A stretch of DNA of 64,000 nucleotides from Monomorium pharaonis (GCF_013373865.1 NC_050470.1:24148856-24212855), one strand, 5' to 3'. Numbered from the stretch's first letter, positions 12,853-26,863 are shown. Notes: generated by a model from the letters alone, not told the origin. Made by a program: numbers and translations.

Positions 12853-14651
12853 ATTAATTATTAAATATTTAATTTTGTTTTGGTTAAATTATACTCAAAT
12901 AAATATTAGTAAATAATTCCTTATATTTTTAACCATAATTCATAAGTTTACTTTCAAAGACGATACGAGATGATCTAGCTGCTTAAATGTCTTTTGCTAA
13001 AAGCTTATGATAAATTTATTACTGTTAAAAGATTAAACATTGACGTAATTCTTGAAACATCAAGCTACAATTACCAACATTTATTTGCAAATTAATACCA
13101 AATAAAAAAATATTAAAAATAACTCAAGTGAAATACATTTGGCAACTCTCCCCTATTAATATCAGTGAACGTAGAAATTTCATTCCCTCGTCAGAAGAAA
13201 CTCACTTGGTCATAATAGAGTGCTCCTTCGAAAAGGGGGCGAGGAATAAACATAGCATCGCCAAAAAGTCAAACAATCGAGTTACAATGACTAGCGAAGA
13301 AAAGTTTTGTCAATGCGCACCGTCATCCCGCCGCTCATTGGCAAGCAGAGGACCGGTGACGACGTAATAACGGGCATCTTCGACACGTCGGATACCCACG
13401 CGTACTTGACCGCTACTGGCCCAGGGCCCACCGCAGTCGTCTGTAATAATAAGGCTCGGAATAAGTTATTATGTACCCTCATATACCCGACGCTGACTCT
13501 TCGAACCGCGTCTCACGGATACACCTTGCGACTGTTAGCGTGCACGAGTGCATTCACGCGCAAGTACGCACTGCCTCGGAATTCGGGATGCACCGAGGAA
13601 TACGAGGATTCATATTGTTTACAATTTGAGGAACAATGATTTCATCCGGAGAGTCATTCGTCAGTTCATTAATCGAACACGATATCCGCGTATAAATTTA
13701 CATATCCCACAGCGTAGAACTGAAGAAATTATCTTGCCGAGAAGTTTCTAAATCGTCGGTGGACGGAAACTACCGAATTATCATAATATCGTGATATTTA
13801 CGAAGCATCCTGCGCATACGCGAAAGGAGGCGTATACTAATTAGGAATGGTGACCAAGGATTTGAATTGTACGCTCGGCGAGGGAAAGGGGATCGTGGGC
13901 AGCTGCGGGAAGGGTATAATTTTGTATGTTCCGGACAGGGAGTCGCCCTTGCCCGCGCTTATAAATTCCACGGAGGCTTTCGTTACTACTAATTGACTCG
14001 CTCCCGCGCCCAGTCGTTACCGCTTCGAGGAACGTCTTCGAACAAATTAAAAGCTGGGCCCCCGCGTCTTTGTCCGGCCGCGTCTTAATCGAAAACTATC
14101 TCGGAAATCTTGATGAAAACTGTCGAAAAAAACGCGCGCGAGCGACGCGCGGCTGCTCCATTGTTCGCGCCAGTGGGCGCCTAATAAAAATTCGCGGTGG
14201 CGAAACGCCAATCAGCGAAGACGTATAATCAGGCTATAACAAATAAAGCAGCAGCTAGGAAGAGAACGTCTGAAATGTTAAATTGGTCTAGATTAAGACC
14301 CTGGCTGCACTTTCGTTGCGCGAGGAGCGGTTGCCTACTGTATGGCAACCCGGTGATTATCCTCCGGCGCGGTGGACTCGAGCCACCGAAAAATTGGCAT
14401 TGAAATACCACGAGACAGTTTTACGGCAGCTGATAGGCCCGACGTAATTACCTCGAATATTTAAAATGCTTAGAATGCCCCGGAGATTCGCAAAAAGAAA
14501 TAACCCGTAAAATACAGGCAAGAATAACGTTACATGGTCTCAACTATTATTTCATAATCATTGTAATAAAAAATGTTTCAATAGAATACTCATTTATAAA
14601 CTTTCGACGACAGTTTCAGTCTTCAATTGAATTTTCGCCCGAGTCAACATT

Positions 14652-14690
14652 TATATATATATATATATGTGTGTGTGTATGTATATATAC
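14652..14690. repeat. Compound microsatellite (TA)n(TG)n(TA)n
   Basis: A TA run, then about five TG repeats, then a short TA run. The tract is alternating purine-pyrimidine throughout. Confidence 0.9.
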
Positions 14691-17265
14691 ACTCTGACAA
14701 TTATGCATCTCATAAAAACATCCTACCAAACGAATCCGTCGAGGACATTCGTGATGTATCTCTTCATGAATATCTTGAATACGCAGGTGCGTTTAAATGT
14801 CATGCATGTACGTAGTCGGTCTCGCGACCGACAATCGTAACTTCAGAGAGAGACCCAAGAGAGACGGCGTAGGAAAATGAACTCTCTTATATTTGATATT
14901 AATTCCACGACCGATGGCGCCGATGTGTGTGCGCCGGTAAAAAGTTAATTAAAAACACGGCTATCTACCGTCGTTCCATCTGTTTGCTCATTAATAGTAG
15001 CCCGGCGTGTCCAATCCATTGATTGGACCGCGCTATGCCAACCGATGGCGATCTACCGATGGAATAAGAGTCAATCGACTCCTTCGAGAAGTAATTAAGC
15101 GGCCTCGAGAGAGAGAGAAGGATCTCGCGCGCGACCCGGCGATCAAGCAACTCGAAATTATCGAGCGACGAAAGAAAAAAAAAATCCTTTGTGCCCGAGC
15201 GAGAGTGGTCCGCGATTTTTATCGCGGCGACGCGCCATGAATATTTATACGCGACAATCTGACACGTACGCGAGCGGCCAATATGTTACGTCGCGCGACT
15301 TCGCGCCGCGATCACCGACGGCAGATAGGAACGGCCGTTGTCAAAATCGTCGCGATAAATCCGCCCGTCTGGCTGGCTGGAGTCGATTATCGCGGTCCTT
15401 TTGTGCGATTCGACGATTAGACCGGTAGAAGACTGCCGAGAGGCGATAACCGCTGCCGACGATGGCTTGATCGCTTATTTATCTGATACTCTTCGATATC
15501 CAATATACGTACGTCGCGTCGGGAGGAATCCGCGAGAGAGATTACACTTGGTAGCGTCGTATTCGACAAGGTAAATGATAAAGTGGAGATTACGTAATAA
15601 AAAGTCCTATGGTCAATTCGGACTTTCATTGATATTCCATTAATTGGAGTTGATCCGCACGGGGAAACCTTTGCCAGCGGTTTCAAATGGCAGTCAAGAA
15701 CAAATCGAACATCGGCCATTATCATGCAAAACGAATCGGTACTGTTAGACCGATTAGAATTATACGATTAAGCGCATCATGTTTACGGTAAATTGAGTCG
15801 GGAATATGATACGTATTGCGGCGATCCTCGCACTCGTGTTCAGCATAAATTTCGCTATCGGATGACATCGTAACGTCACGATATCTGTTACAGCTTACCG
15901 ACCATACGTATTTTTTTTCCCCCCCGAAGAAAGCTGTTTACGACGTTTTAGACACGGACATGGTATAACGGCCTTATAAATTCTCTGTAGAACCTCATTG
16001 CGAGAGTTGTTCGAGAACTGTCGGGAACTTCATCGATGATTCAGACGTCTCAAGAATGTGTATCGATCACGAAATAAATTCTCGGAACATAAAATTTTTA
16101 TTCGAGTCACTCGAGCGTGTATAACGTGCATTAATCCCAAGTATCGGCCGCGCTTTCAAGGTATCTGTATCTTCTCGGCCAAGCTCCGCTGGAATCCCCG
16201 GCAAGAAACGTCTCTTACCGAAATGTCTCCGCCGGAGCCATTTCGTACGCGGACAAGGGAGGAAGACGACGAGGTGGAGGACAGGCCTTTTCAGACCTGC
16301 AGGACACGTCTCAAACTCGAATATAAGCGATCTCAACGGTCCACCACGCAGCGTCCACCACGCGAGACCAAATTTGGCGGCATTGTGAGGGCCAGCCGCT
16401 GGGCGGACAGCTGTTTCCCAGGGTCGCGGCCGCCAGGAGCATCGACGAGCAACAAGACAATCCCCATATGATTTATATTTATGAGCACTCCGGCATTTAA
16501 TAGCTGCCGCTCGCGAGAGCGCGCGCGGCATTGCGCTTACCGAGTCATTCCCGCGCGAGGAGGCCGGCACCGGCACCGTAGAGCATCCTCGTTTCCAGAG
16601 CACACGAGACGTCAGCGAACGGTGCTCGCGAGAGAGTTCGCATGAGACGTCGCAGTTAATCTCTTCCTCGTTTCGCGCGAGGCAAAGGGGCGTTGCACCG
16701 CGAACGTTTAAATTGAAGTCGCTATTCAGTCCCCGGCTGCGCGATTAGTACGCTTCTCTTTTTCTTCTCGTCCTCGAGACCGTCTCTAATACTTAACTGA
16801 AGCTAAAATAGAGCTCAAGTTCATTAGTCTGAGAAAATGATAGATGACAATTATTTCTCTACCGTTCTATTTACGGGCAATGACAAGTGCTACTCACAAT
16901 TCACGTTAGAAGCAAGGAACAAATAGTTTCGATTAAATATTTTGTACACGCTCGTCGTTAATTTTTAATGTCGTCCTTCTACAACAAGCGTTTACCGAAG
17001 AAAATTGCGAAAAACAGGGCTCGTTAAATGTATCGAATAAACAAAATATAATCAGACAATAAAATCAATTTTCATCCTTTAATTTTGTCAAAAATTCGTC
17101 ACAAGTAAATGGCAGTGTCATATTTTACTGCTCTCCGTGTTTCGCTCCAAACAGCTGCCCGCATATGGAAATTGCGTCAAGTTATGGTTTCTCCTAACAC
17201 ATTTATCATAATTAATAACTGTTCTTTACCGTACATTCTCTTAATAATTATGTAAACACAATCAT

Positions 17266-17332
17266 CATCGTACTGACTGATTCTGCAAACCGATGTTTAT
17301 CATTTATAAAACTCATGCAAATCAGTACGATG
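17266..17332. repeat. 11-bp perfect inverted repeat, 45-base spacer
   Basis: CATCGTACTGA at 17266-17276 is repeated inverted at 17322-17332. There is no target-site duplication and no coding content. It could be a small hairpin or a pair of binding sites. Confidence 0.6.
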
Positions 17333-20300
17333 CACACACTCATAAGAAACAATCATGTTTTAAACATGAAACTTTCGCGGAAATAAAAAAGGCACGACTA
17401 AAATGTTTAACTCTCACGCGTGTCTTATATATATTAAATATCGAATAAAATAAAATATAAACGCGCTATCTCAATTATTTTCCATATCATAATTTAGTCA
17501 TGTTATTAGTTAAATATCATTAATTTCTGACAGGCAACTCTACGTTGCAAAAACACGGTGGACAGGTGCGTGGGATCAGGATTTCGTGGCCCCACGTGAT
17601 CGAAAAAGTTGATGACCACTGTGCAAGAGTACCGATGCCCGTTTAAAAGTGACCATAAAGACGAGCGCACGCATGACACACAGCAATGAACGATCCCGAT
17701 CGATGCCTCCGGCCCCAGGTGCAAACTCTCGGTGCTCCGATTGCGATCTTGTATCTGCGACTCGTTAAATCAAGACGTTACCACGATATCATCTTACGCG
17801 GGCTTTTTCTTCCGCGCGTTTATTTCTTCTACCGTACGTTTATCTCCACGAGGGACTTGCATACCGTTCTCCTTTCGCGCTGCCGATTCCAATGCGACTC
17901 CTATTCGTTTTATCACGATGGTTCGGCCTCATTAATCTCGGATACGCACCTTGTGTTTGGATGTGTAAATTTGAACGCGCGTTAATTTAATACGCCCTAC
18001 ACCTTTCTCGGAACAACGCAGTCGCGATCTGTCTGATATCTTATATCCTGCACCGACAAGTATTAACATTCGGACTCTTGTATATTGTTATATATGCAGT
18101 CGTAATCTTATACTCCGGCACGCGCGTACCCTCTTGGGACTCGCCAGCCGACATCAATTTTCAATGATTTTGCAAAAAATATACCCCTTTAAAATAAAAC
18201 CTCTCCATAATAGTAATGCACTTTTTAACACACTTTTTAAACACTAGAGAGTCGGAAACTTCGACCTTAAGAGATTATGGAAAAAGTCGCGCGCCAATCA
18301 ACGATTCGTCGTCGCTACAAACGAGGGAAAGGCGTCGGCCTGGATTGCAAAGCGTGGCAAAGAAATGTGTCGATGTCACGACAGCGGAATGCAACGCGTA
18401 GTAAGCTCTTTCGTGACAACGTTAATTAAGCGCAGAACGTCGGCATTAAGGGCGTCATTCCGAAAGTTCTGCCGGTCCCGCGGCTTTCTCGGTACCTGCG
18501 ATGCTAAAAATCGTAATTAACGAGCCGGCATAAACTCCACCAGTCCACGGAATGCTATTCTAATTGTCGAACAGCAAGAACTTCGTTAAGGTTCATAGAC
18601 CGCGCATTTGCGACTTTAATATTTTAACATTTTTAACTATATTATACACGCCAGCTGTGACACAAGATAGTATCGTAACATAATTTAGTAGCTCGTTAAC
18701 TTTATTTTAAACGTTAATTTCCGACAAAGAATACATTAAGTAACGTTAATTAACTTGTTCTAATAAGAAAAAGACTAACTTTTTGAAAACTTTGCTAATA
18801 CGTCAAAAAGATAAAACATATATGTTAAATACAAATTATTAAAAATATAAGACAATTTCATATATTTGTTCTTCAAAATTAATACATCATTATTATACGT
18901 ATATGAAATCTTCGCTCGTTGCACTTTTGTTTAAAAACTCTAAGTTTACGCTAGTTCAACCATTTAATTTTTTAATGTTACATGTTTAGTGATATATAAT
19001 ATAATAATCTGCTAATAACGCAATAAAAGCGTTACGATTACAAATCCACTAAAAACTCATTGAAACTTTTGCACCCAATATTTTCTAAAATCATTATTAA
19101 TTGATATGTAACATCTTTCAAAAGAATCCATCTTAAAAATAAAACACTAATATTTCTGCCATTTTTATATTAAACTATTCATGTTCCCTTCGAATCGTCC
19201 CCGAATCTATGACCCAGCTGTACCGAGGAAACAGGTACGCGGCGGATCTCACGGAAATTCCTCACGGGATTAGGAAAGGGATACCCCTTTATTTGCATAC
19301 AACGTCCTTTAATAGCCGGGGCACATCCTTAGTGACAGAAGAAAGCCGGTGCGCACTTGCATCCGCCCGCTGGCTGGTTATAATGCATCGCGACCTTCCC
19401 GACCTCGATTCCCAGGGCGGAAATTGGTTTTATAATTTAAAGCAGGCATGCAGAGACGACGTCGTAATCGAAGCCGGAGAAATAGCCGCGTTGCGTCGCG
19501 CATGCATGCCCGATTTCACATGCGCGCGCCCGTCCCTTTACAAATCACTTTCCCTGATTGACGCTCAATGCCTGCCCTCGAACTTGTCCCGCTCGATTCG
19601 ATCGGGCCCACGCCTTATTATATCAAGCGTGGGGCCCCCCTCTCGTCGGAGATGTCTATCGAACAGTTCGTGCCTCGCTCTTTTATCAAGCCCACGGATC
19701 GAAATTCCCGACCCCCCCCCCCCCTCTTGCCCCGGTGCTCGCGGTGCTCCTTTTTCGTAGGACGATGACGACTGGCGCAGCGGAGGCGTGTACGCGCGCG
19801 CTGGTAAACGGCAGGTGTATCGAGAGAAGAGAGTAACGTCGTACGATAGTCCGCTCATGCTTGCGCGTCTTATTGCGTACCTTCTCCGCCGCAATGCGCG
19901 GCCATTGCACCGACGACCGGTGCACCAACGAAAACAAGAGTCAATTTTAAGAAAGAAATCTCTGACGGGCCTGATTGCACATTGAGTACATGCGAAAATA
20001 TCCTTTAATGCGCGGGGTCGAAAAAAAAAAAGGTATCGAACAATCATGAGCATTGTGATAGTGAATTACAGGCAATCGGTGTCTCGAGGTAATCGTTCGT
20101 GCGCCGTCGAAAAGAGAGTCGAAAGCCCGATCTCGGCGACTGGCTGATGTCAATGCAAATATCTCACGCAACATTTAAACGCTTTAAACGTCGACCGGCT
20201 GCTGCTCGAGTTGATAACATATTTTAGTCGGGGCCGTTAAAACATTCGCGACTACACACACACACACACACGCGCGCGCGAGCGTTGTAAAAAAAAAGAG

Positions 20301-20715
20301 TTCGAGTCCGATTGCTCCGGAATTGATTGACATGTTGTCTAATAACATCTAATAATAATGTATTTGTTTGGACCACCAACGTTTTGCAACGATTTCGATA
20401 AACATCCCAAGGTCCGACCAAATCCGCTTCTTACCTCCGAATAATGACTCACTCTCGACCGCCAATTTGTGCCGCTACGGGGGCAGAAACTGTCTCCAGG
20501 GTACACGTGCCCTTCCTCGGTAATTATATATTAGGGGCCCGGGAATGATTTGCACACACGACGGATAAGCAAACCGCCAAGAATTCGTATCCTCCTCGAG
20601 TTATTACGTGGAAGAGCTGTCCATTCAGTATTTTGTTTTGGGGAAAGAGTGATGGCGAGTAGTTTTACATCTACGATGGCTAACATTTACTTCTTTATTC
20701 ATTAATGACACAACA
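17333..20715. other. Non-coding mixed sequence
   Basis: 17333-17520 is AT-rich, 17520-18600 CpG-rich, 18600-19190 AT-rich, and 19190-20680 CpG-rich with a C13 tract at 19712-19724. The 183-codon + strand frame at 19209-19760 runs through the C tract and has no recognisable domain, so I treat it as chance. Confidence 0.55.
20254..20280. repeat. Compound microsatellite (AC)9(CG)5
   Basis: An AC run at 20254-20271 continues directly into a CG run. Confidence 0.9.
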
Positions 20716-21047
20716 TATCCCATACAGCACAAAAATACTGCAAAAATATTTTATTGCAACATTGCGGAAAACATTGTAAAACATTGCTCTATGGTAAAAT
20801 ATTGCAACACAATATTACAATAATATATATTTAATAATAATTTATAATGTCATGATTATTAAGGTGTTTTTTTAATTTAAACGAATAAACTGTGAGATAT
20901 GTACACAAGTATTAAAAGTAAAGAAATTATGTAAATATGCATTGTTGATAACTATTATCAACGTTATAATACGTATTATTTATATTTTAATGTTTCTAGC
21001 ACATAGCAGTGCAATATGTAAACTATAAAATTCTGTGCCGCATGGGA
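20716..21047. mobile_element. 332-bp element with terminal inverted repeats
   Basis: The left end ATCCCATACAGCACA (from about 20717) and the inverse of the right end ATCCCATGCGGCACA (to about 21047) agree except at two positions, and a few further bases match inwards. The interior is AT-rich, with short imperfect repeats of ACATTGC near the left end, and has no long open frame. This structure fits a non-autonomous DNA transposon. No clean target-site duplication is visible; a decayed TA site is possible, so I cannot assign a superfamily. Confidence 0.6.
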
Positions 21048-23663
21048 TGCAAGTAATAGATTGTGAATAATTGACTATTTTACAATACGTTCCAAAATAA
21101 TAATAATAATAAATCAAAGAACGCGAGCAGCATGCTAAGTAAAAAAATTAAGCTTTAGATAAAGTTTAAAAGCAATATTACTAATATTATTTTCTGATGT
21201 GTCACAGCTTGGGCGATGACATCTGCGACTCGACAACAACTCTCGCGAACGACTAAACCACGCGGTGGTTAAAATACGTTTATTTTCTTAAATCCAACGG
21301 TAACGTAGAACAAATGTTTCTCATCGGATATGCATTTTCAACAGTTCTTTATGACGTAGCACATACGCACAGATATTTTTACACTGTAAAGCTAATAAGT
21401 AAAGCTATTAAGCTAATAAGAGAAACATTATTTATATAAGAGATAACGCATCATCTCGTTAATGCGTTAGAAATTAACGTGAGATAAGAAGAACCTTGAA
21501 GGCAACATAAGTTTTGCTTAACAATGCTTTCTAATGGGATTCTTCCCCACAAAAGAAGCGATTCCGCGCAGCGTAAAACCTCAGGGGGGGAAAGAGAGGA
21601 GTCGCTGAGTATCTCTTCCAAGGCACGTAGGTAATAAGACGTACATTCTACTGAATGCGCGGTAAAATATGCGAGGTGCCACGTTTATCATACGTCTTGC
21701 AAACAACGTTATCCTCTAACGATAATTAGATACGTTTCCACAGCTCGTCCTGCACGCGTGCATTCCAGTTGAAAGACGAATATCTTAACGGCCGACAATG
21801 TGACGAGTCGCAGCTTGTGCATTTCTAACCGACCCCGCTTAAGTGAGGCTATCCCCGTAAGGGTATTATATCCCATAAAGCAAGAGGATTCTTTTGGTGC
21901 AGTTTTCAAAAAAAAAAAAAAATATCTGTTTCGACCTGCGCCAAACTGCGCTCACTCGCCTTTCTCAAACGATACGCCTTCTGCGAAATCGCACGCCGTA
22001 CCTGAAATCGGGGTTCTTCCGGTTTTTTCTACGTTTTCTCGATGAACAGAAAATCCATCAGCTATATGGAAAAATCCCAATTGTGGTTTTCAACCGTCGA
22101 CGCTCTCTTCAAAACTCTTCCAGTTTCGATATTGATGATTTTAGAGTTCTAATCAAAAACTTAGACGCACCGGTGTGGTCTTCTCCGCTGAATGCTGCAG
22201 GCTTCTCTATATGTATAACGAGGCATTAACTTTCTAATTACTAACATTATGTTGAGGTTCTGTTATAATTATCTGTAGCTTATCTTATCTTATCATAAGT
22301 AACATTTAAAATAATTTTAGAAATAAAAAATGTATGCAAAAAAATTTGAGTTTATTTTCTAAAAAAGGATCACTTTGCAGTTGGTAAGTAAAATGAAGAA
22401 AAGGTCTGGAAAAGCCGAGCGGAAACGGCGCCGGCACAAAGAAACGGCGCCGCCCTCTTACAACTCTTCTGCCTACCCCCGAACCTCGACAGGAACCACG
22501 CAGTTTCTCGCATCCTACGGCCCGGGGGTAGCAGGAATCGCGCGAGTGTGGTCTTCCATTCTGGCAGACGTCCGCCCCACGCGACCTCAATTTATTCGAC
22601 ACCTCCCCTCGCCTTCAGCGGTCGGAAACTGCTCTGGATCTCCCCGAGACGAGCGGAGCGCATTGAGACCGAGAGGAAATACAAGCGGAGGTTTGGCCGA
22701 CAAGAGCTCGAGCGCGCTCGTAACAGAGTTATTATGCTAATGGGGAGACGAATCCTAATTACGTATCTCTCATTCGATCGCCGTCGTCTTGCGCAAGTTC
22801 GATGCTGTGATATAAATCGTGAAGCACGAGTTTAAGTGCTTTTTGAGAGTTGTCATAATTTGGAATTAAATTAGAATTTGAACGCAGGACAAACGATAAA
22901 ATTATGCCACGCGACATGATGCATATCGCCGAATGCGCATTATGATAATTACGCGCCACCGAGTTACTTATTGATTACGACCACCAAGGAGCTCTGACAC
23001 CAAGTCGAGATTGGTCGCGCATAAAAAGAGATAAGCGTAAAATTAAACCGATATTCCGCTTCGATCGACCGGTACTGAATTTTTAATATTCTCGAGCGAA
23101 ACGACTGTCAGTCGGGTGGTCTCAACGGCAGCTTCCTTTCTAGGAAGACGGATATTGTCCCGCAAATTAGGACGTTAACGAGCAGCGCGCGTGTCATTAG
23201 CGGAACGATTAAGTCGCAAGGAAAAAGAATCATGCGGGCAGTCTCGCAACACGAGCATCCACGGCATCTCGTATAACATAAATCATTAAAATTCTCGGAA
23301 TTGGCACATAATTATGAAAATTTTTATGCACGCTATAAACATTTTCCACGTTTTTTAAAACGTTTACAAGAAAAATAATTAAAAATTTTGACGATACATT
23401 TTTTTATGTAACAATAAAAGTAGACAATGTACCCTTTTCCGTTATCAATAACAAGTGCATGTACATTTAGTACAAGTTTAAGTGATAGTTTACTTTATGC
23501 CTTAAACTAAATATAGACGATCGTAATCGTGAAGCCTCTTACGTTTGCAATTACGAAGCATTTCTTCTTGCTCCATTGAAATGACGCGAGTGTATTCCTG
23601 GCGCGAGAGCGAGATCTCCCCATCGATGCCACCCAAGCTTTAATACCCACTCTCGCGAGGCTA
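21048..23663. other. Non-coding mixed sequence
   Basis: 21048-21560 is AT-rich, with a small hairpin AACCAC-GCG-GTGGTT near 21255-21269 and an imperfect tandem AAGCTAATAAG near 21389-21421. 21560-23280 is mostly CpG-rich with A14 near 21908. 23280-23520 is AT-rich. No gene or transposon is supported. Confidence 0.55.
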
Positions 23664-23840
23664 AAGCGCAGGGGTGTGTCTGCACCTGTACCTCGAATTA
23701 GGCCAATTCAAATTTTAATCGGTCCGCCACCCAGAGCGGACCGCGCGGCTTCCAGGAGCCACTACCATGACGATCTTCCCGTGGGATCAATTGCTCTATA
23801 ATTTTATTCGCGTCAATTAACTCGATCGAGCTAATTACTT
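23664..23840 (-). repeat. Triplicated module, copy 1 (inverted)
   Basis: Read on the minus strand this copy carries CTCGATCGAGTTAATT, then about 90 bases later CTGGGTGGCGG (23724-23734), then GATTAAAATTTGAATTGG and CCTAA, then a CACACCCCT stretch. Copies 2 and 3 at 26.2 and 26.9 kb have the same blocks in the same order and spacing. Between the blocks, copies 1 and 2 also share CTGGAAGC and GATCGT. A local 8-bp hairpin (CGGTCCGC...GCGGACCG, 23720-23743) overlaps the core. There is no open frame, transposon end or microsatellite in it. It could be a duplicated cis-regulatory element or an old unclassified repeat. Confidence 0.7.
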
Positions 23841-26195
23841 ACGCCCGACTCACGCGCAACATTATAGGGGAGAATCGTCGTCCGATTGAAGCGCAATCTT
23901 GAAACAGCAAGAAACGGCATGTAAATGATTTTCTTCGTGATTCGCGGTCCATTTCCTTCATTAGTGTTCATTTAGATAAAAGCAAGAGAGGGTTTGTCGA
24001 TATAAAAATTATTCACTCGTGCGTATTTGTAATTAGAGTAACTTAAAGAGATCGAAAAATGCGAAAAAAGAGCGCCATTATTTTTCTCTCGCAATTACTT
24101 TATAATGTATGAAAATAATCGAACGGTCGTGATTGTCGAAAGAGGGCGAGTGAATCCGGTTTTCCGATTGACACCATAAAAGAACACTTCATGCCCTGAG
24201 AAATTTACACCGCCAATGTATTAAATGAACGATAATCGCCTTTAATGTTGCAACATCCTCGCCCATGGTTCGCTTATTTGAAAAATTGAGTCATTACGCC
24301 GTTACCACAGGCTAACGATGCATCGCTTCGAGGCGATCGAGCCAGTACCTAACCTTTGTTCTTCGACAAATATCCGCACGAATAAAAAAATTTCGATCTT
24401 GGCGAAACTATTGTTGCGAGCTGATTCTCTATTTCGGATAGAAGATTAATAAACAAGAAACTTTTTATTCTTTTTCATTTATCCATTACTTAATTTGGTC
24501 AAAAGAAAGGTGCTATCGTGAAACTTATTCCGCGAATTACTAATAATAATTAAATAAAAAATATTTAAACAAACGTATCATAAATATATCACAGAATCTT
24601 CGTCGAAATCGCCATCTAGAATAAAACAACGAAGTTTATACTGACAATCTCGCGCTGGCCCATAAGTTTTTTTTCTTTTTAATAATTTATTTAATACGTT
24701 TAATATCTCTCTAAATCTGGGTTTCCCACGGTTCGCGAACTCTGATGGGTCCGAGAGGCAAAACCGTGACCATGATACTACCTCCGCTACTTTTGCCAAA
24801 AAATGATGTAATAACGTCTGCACGCAGAGACGCGCTCGCTTTATATATATATAACGCCCTAAATTAAGACCTACCTTCTCTCACACTACTGCCTATTCCC
24901 GCCGCTGGACAACCCGAATGTCCCGCAGGACGGTCTCTCCCGCAATTTGGCGAAATTACAGGGTGGCGTGGCATTGATTAGGGGGGGGACGATTAAACAA
25001 TCTAGGCCTCCCTGGTAGAACTTCTGGGAGGGCGAGGACGACCTCCTCTCTCTCCTCCGAACGCGTGTTCTATTCGGCGTTGCGCGTACCCTCCACCTCA
25101 CCATCCTTGCTCTCTTTTCTCCTTCTTTCCGAGGCGAGGAGCGTCCGTTCGCGGCAGGCAGATGATCGCCTTCGGGCCATGCACTCAAAATGAAGCAGTT
25201 ATACGACCGAACTAATAACATATTTAGGAGGGCGAGCGTATCCCCACCGAAATGCGCTCGCGACCTCCCAAGACGGGCACGCTTCCAGGGCGCGCGTCGC
25301 GTCAAGCTGGATCGAGGGCAAGCACGAGATCGATCCCCTCGTGAGAGAGAATCCTTCGGCATACTAAAATTATAGTTTGATCGCTCTCGGAGAATATCGG
25401 TATCCACGGAAATGAGAGTTCTTTTTGTTGGACGAATGTGTAAGAAAACGTTCGCACAACACGATTAAATATTAAATCGACATATACAACTATAACTAAT
25501 GTTATTTTAAAATTGAGAATAAAATTGAGATATTTAATTCTGAAAAAAATATTTCTCGTCCTATGGAAATTTCCATATAACGTATACGTGAGTCTGAAAT
25601 GTTCTTCTGGAGCATGCCAAAATATGGCAAAACCGCTGCCTGACGTCGGGGGCTTTACTTTGAGAATGGATATATTCCGCATAGTAACCGCACCGTTTTT
25701 TCCCCCATTTCTGAGGATAAACCCGAGACGGGCGAGTCGGACGAGAAACAGGCCCGACAATGCCTCTGGTTTTCATGGACTTGAATTCTCTACAATACAA
25801 CCGAAGGCGCCCTTTGTCGGCGTCCAGCTTTTACCAAGTCACGACGTTTACGGTCAAGCCGGACCACCAGCACGTGCCAACCGACCTGAAACACATGTTT
25901 CAACTTTCGCAAGACCGTCCCGTACCCAACAGTCAGTGGGTGGTTGCGAATGTCAGCGAATATAGAATCAACGCAGGCCAAGAAATACCTTGAAAAATCT
26001 TAAGCTTCTAAAAATAGCTACACTTTGTAAAAAAAACATCGTTAAGAGCTGGAGAAAATGGATTATTTTTTCTAACAAAACGTTAAACTTTTTCGGTGGA
26101 CGTGGAATACATTTTTTAATGCGTATAATATCGGCTACATTAGTTGATTTTTACCGTCGAGCATTCGAACATTGTTATGAGCGCGATACACAAAC
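23841..26195. other. Non-coding spacer between module copies
   Basis: Mixed composition. GGGTGGCG followed by TGATTAGG at 24961-24982 vaguely resembles the core of the module, but the upstream block is missing and I do not count it as a fourth copy. Several open frames lie at 24886-25965; the most protein-like is described separately. Confidence 0.5.
25760..25993 (+). other. Unrecognised 77-codon open frame
   Basis: An ATG frame with a more even residue composition than most others here: no Cys, many Gln, Val, Pro and Ser, and segments such as SQWVVANVSEYRINAGQ. There is no promoter, no Kozak-like start, no splice context and no recognisable domain. It overlaps other frames on both strands. 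It could be a fragment of a decayed gene or mobile element, but chance is more likely. Confidence 0.12.
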
Positions 26196-26367
26196 GCAAT
26201 TAACTCGGCGCAGTTAATTTGCACAAATGAAATCGTGTACCGCTCGAGCATTAAGGCGATCGTTACGACTGTAACTTCTGGAAGCTGCATGTAGAGCGGC
26301 CTGGGTGGCGGCGAGTTGATTAAAATTTGAATTGGCCTAAATCCGATACACACCGGCACACCCCTCT
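26196..26367 (+). repeat. Triplicated module, copy 2
   Basis: The block ATTAACTCGGCGCAGTTAATT (26199-26219) aligns to the first block of copy 1. CTGGGTGGCGG (26301-26311) follows about 90 bases later, then GATTAAAATTTGAATTGG and CCTAA, identical to copy 1 over 23 bases, then CACACCCCT. It is direct relative to copy 3 and inverted relative to copy 1, about 2.4 kb away. Confidence 0.75.
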
Positions 26368-26863
26368 ACGAGGCACGGCAGGTTGAAACGCGCGTTGTCT
26401 TCGCTCTAAGTGCTATTAAATTTTAATCACCGAGACAGGGTTCAGTAGACCACCGGCACGTCTTATGAAAAAAACCACGATATTTTATGCAAATATATTC
26501 AACAAATAAACTATGAGATAGCCCCTCTTCGCACGTTTTTCGGGATCCGTTCCGTATGTTCACGGAGAATACACGAAAGCAGGGATATATCTCAAGTAAT
26601 GATTACAGTAATCGAAACAATAATAAAATTTTCTGTCCTTTTAAAAAAAAAATGACAAAGTGAAAGACTCGCGATTGCCGTATTAAAAACATTTTAACGT
26701 CTCGCGTAATAAAGCCATCGTAAAATGTTTAAATCGTAGCTAATGAGAAAAGTCACTTCATGATCTTCACATTCCTTTTTATAACCACTTTTAATAACCA
26801 CCCGTGTATTTCTTCGCCACTAAAATTCATCATTTGCGTCGTCTGCGGTCGCTCCTCCCATGC
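26368..26863. other. Non-coding spacer
   Basis: A mostly AT-rich stretch between copies 2 and 3. ATTTTAATCACCG near 26420-26432 faintly echoes part of the module. Nothing else is seen. Confidence 0.6.

Larger units (their letters stand above)
11571..17265. other. Non-coding mixed sequence
   Basis: 11571-12380 is CpG-rich, 12380-13130 strongly AT-rich with two microsatellites, 13130-14500 mixed, 14500-14700 AT-rich with a compound TA/TG tract, 14720-16800 CpG-rich with a T8C7 run at 15911-15925, and 16800-17265 AT-rich. No gene is supported. Confidence 0.55.

Noticed and set aside
19209..19760. 183-codon + strand frame
   Set aside because: It crosses a C13 tract, other frames are open over the same bases, and no domain is recognised.
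20406..20480. Possible minus-strand exon of about 40 nt ending at GGAG|GTAAGA
   Set aside because: The donor is strong and a CCCCCGTAG acceptor precedes it, but two frames are open, the peptide is uninformative, and such short pairs are expected by chance several times in 64 kb.
24959..24982. Possible fourth copy of the triplicated module
   Set aside because: Only GGGTGGCG and a GATTA core match, and the upstream block at the fixed distance is missing.
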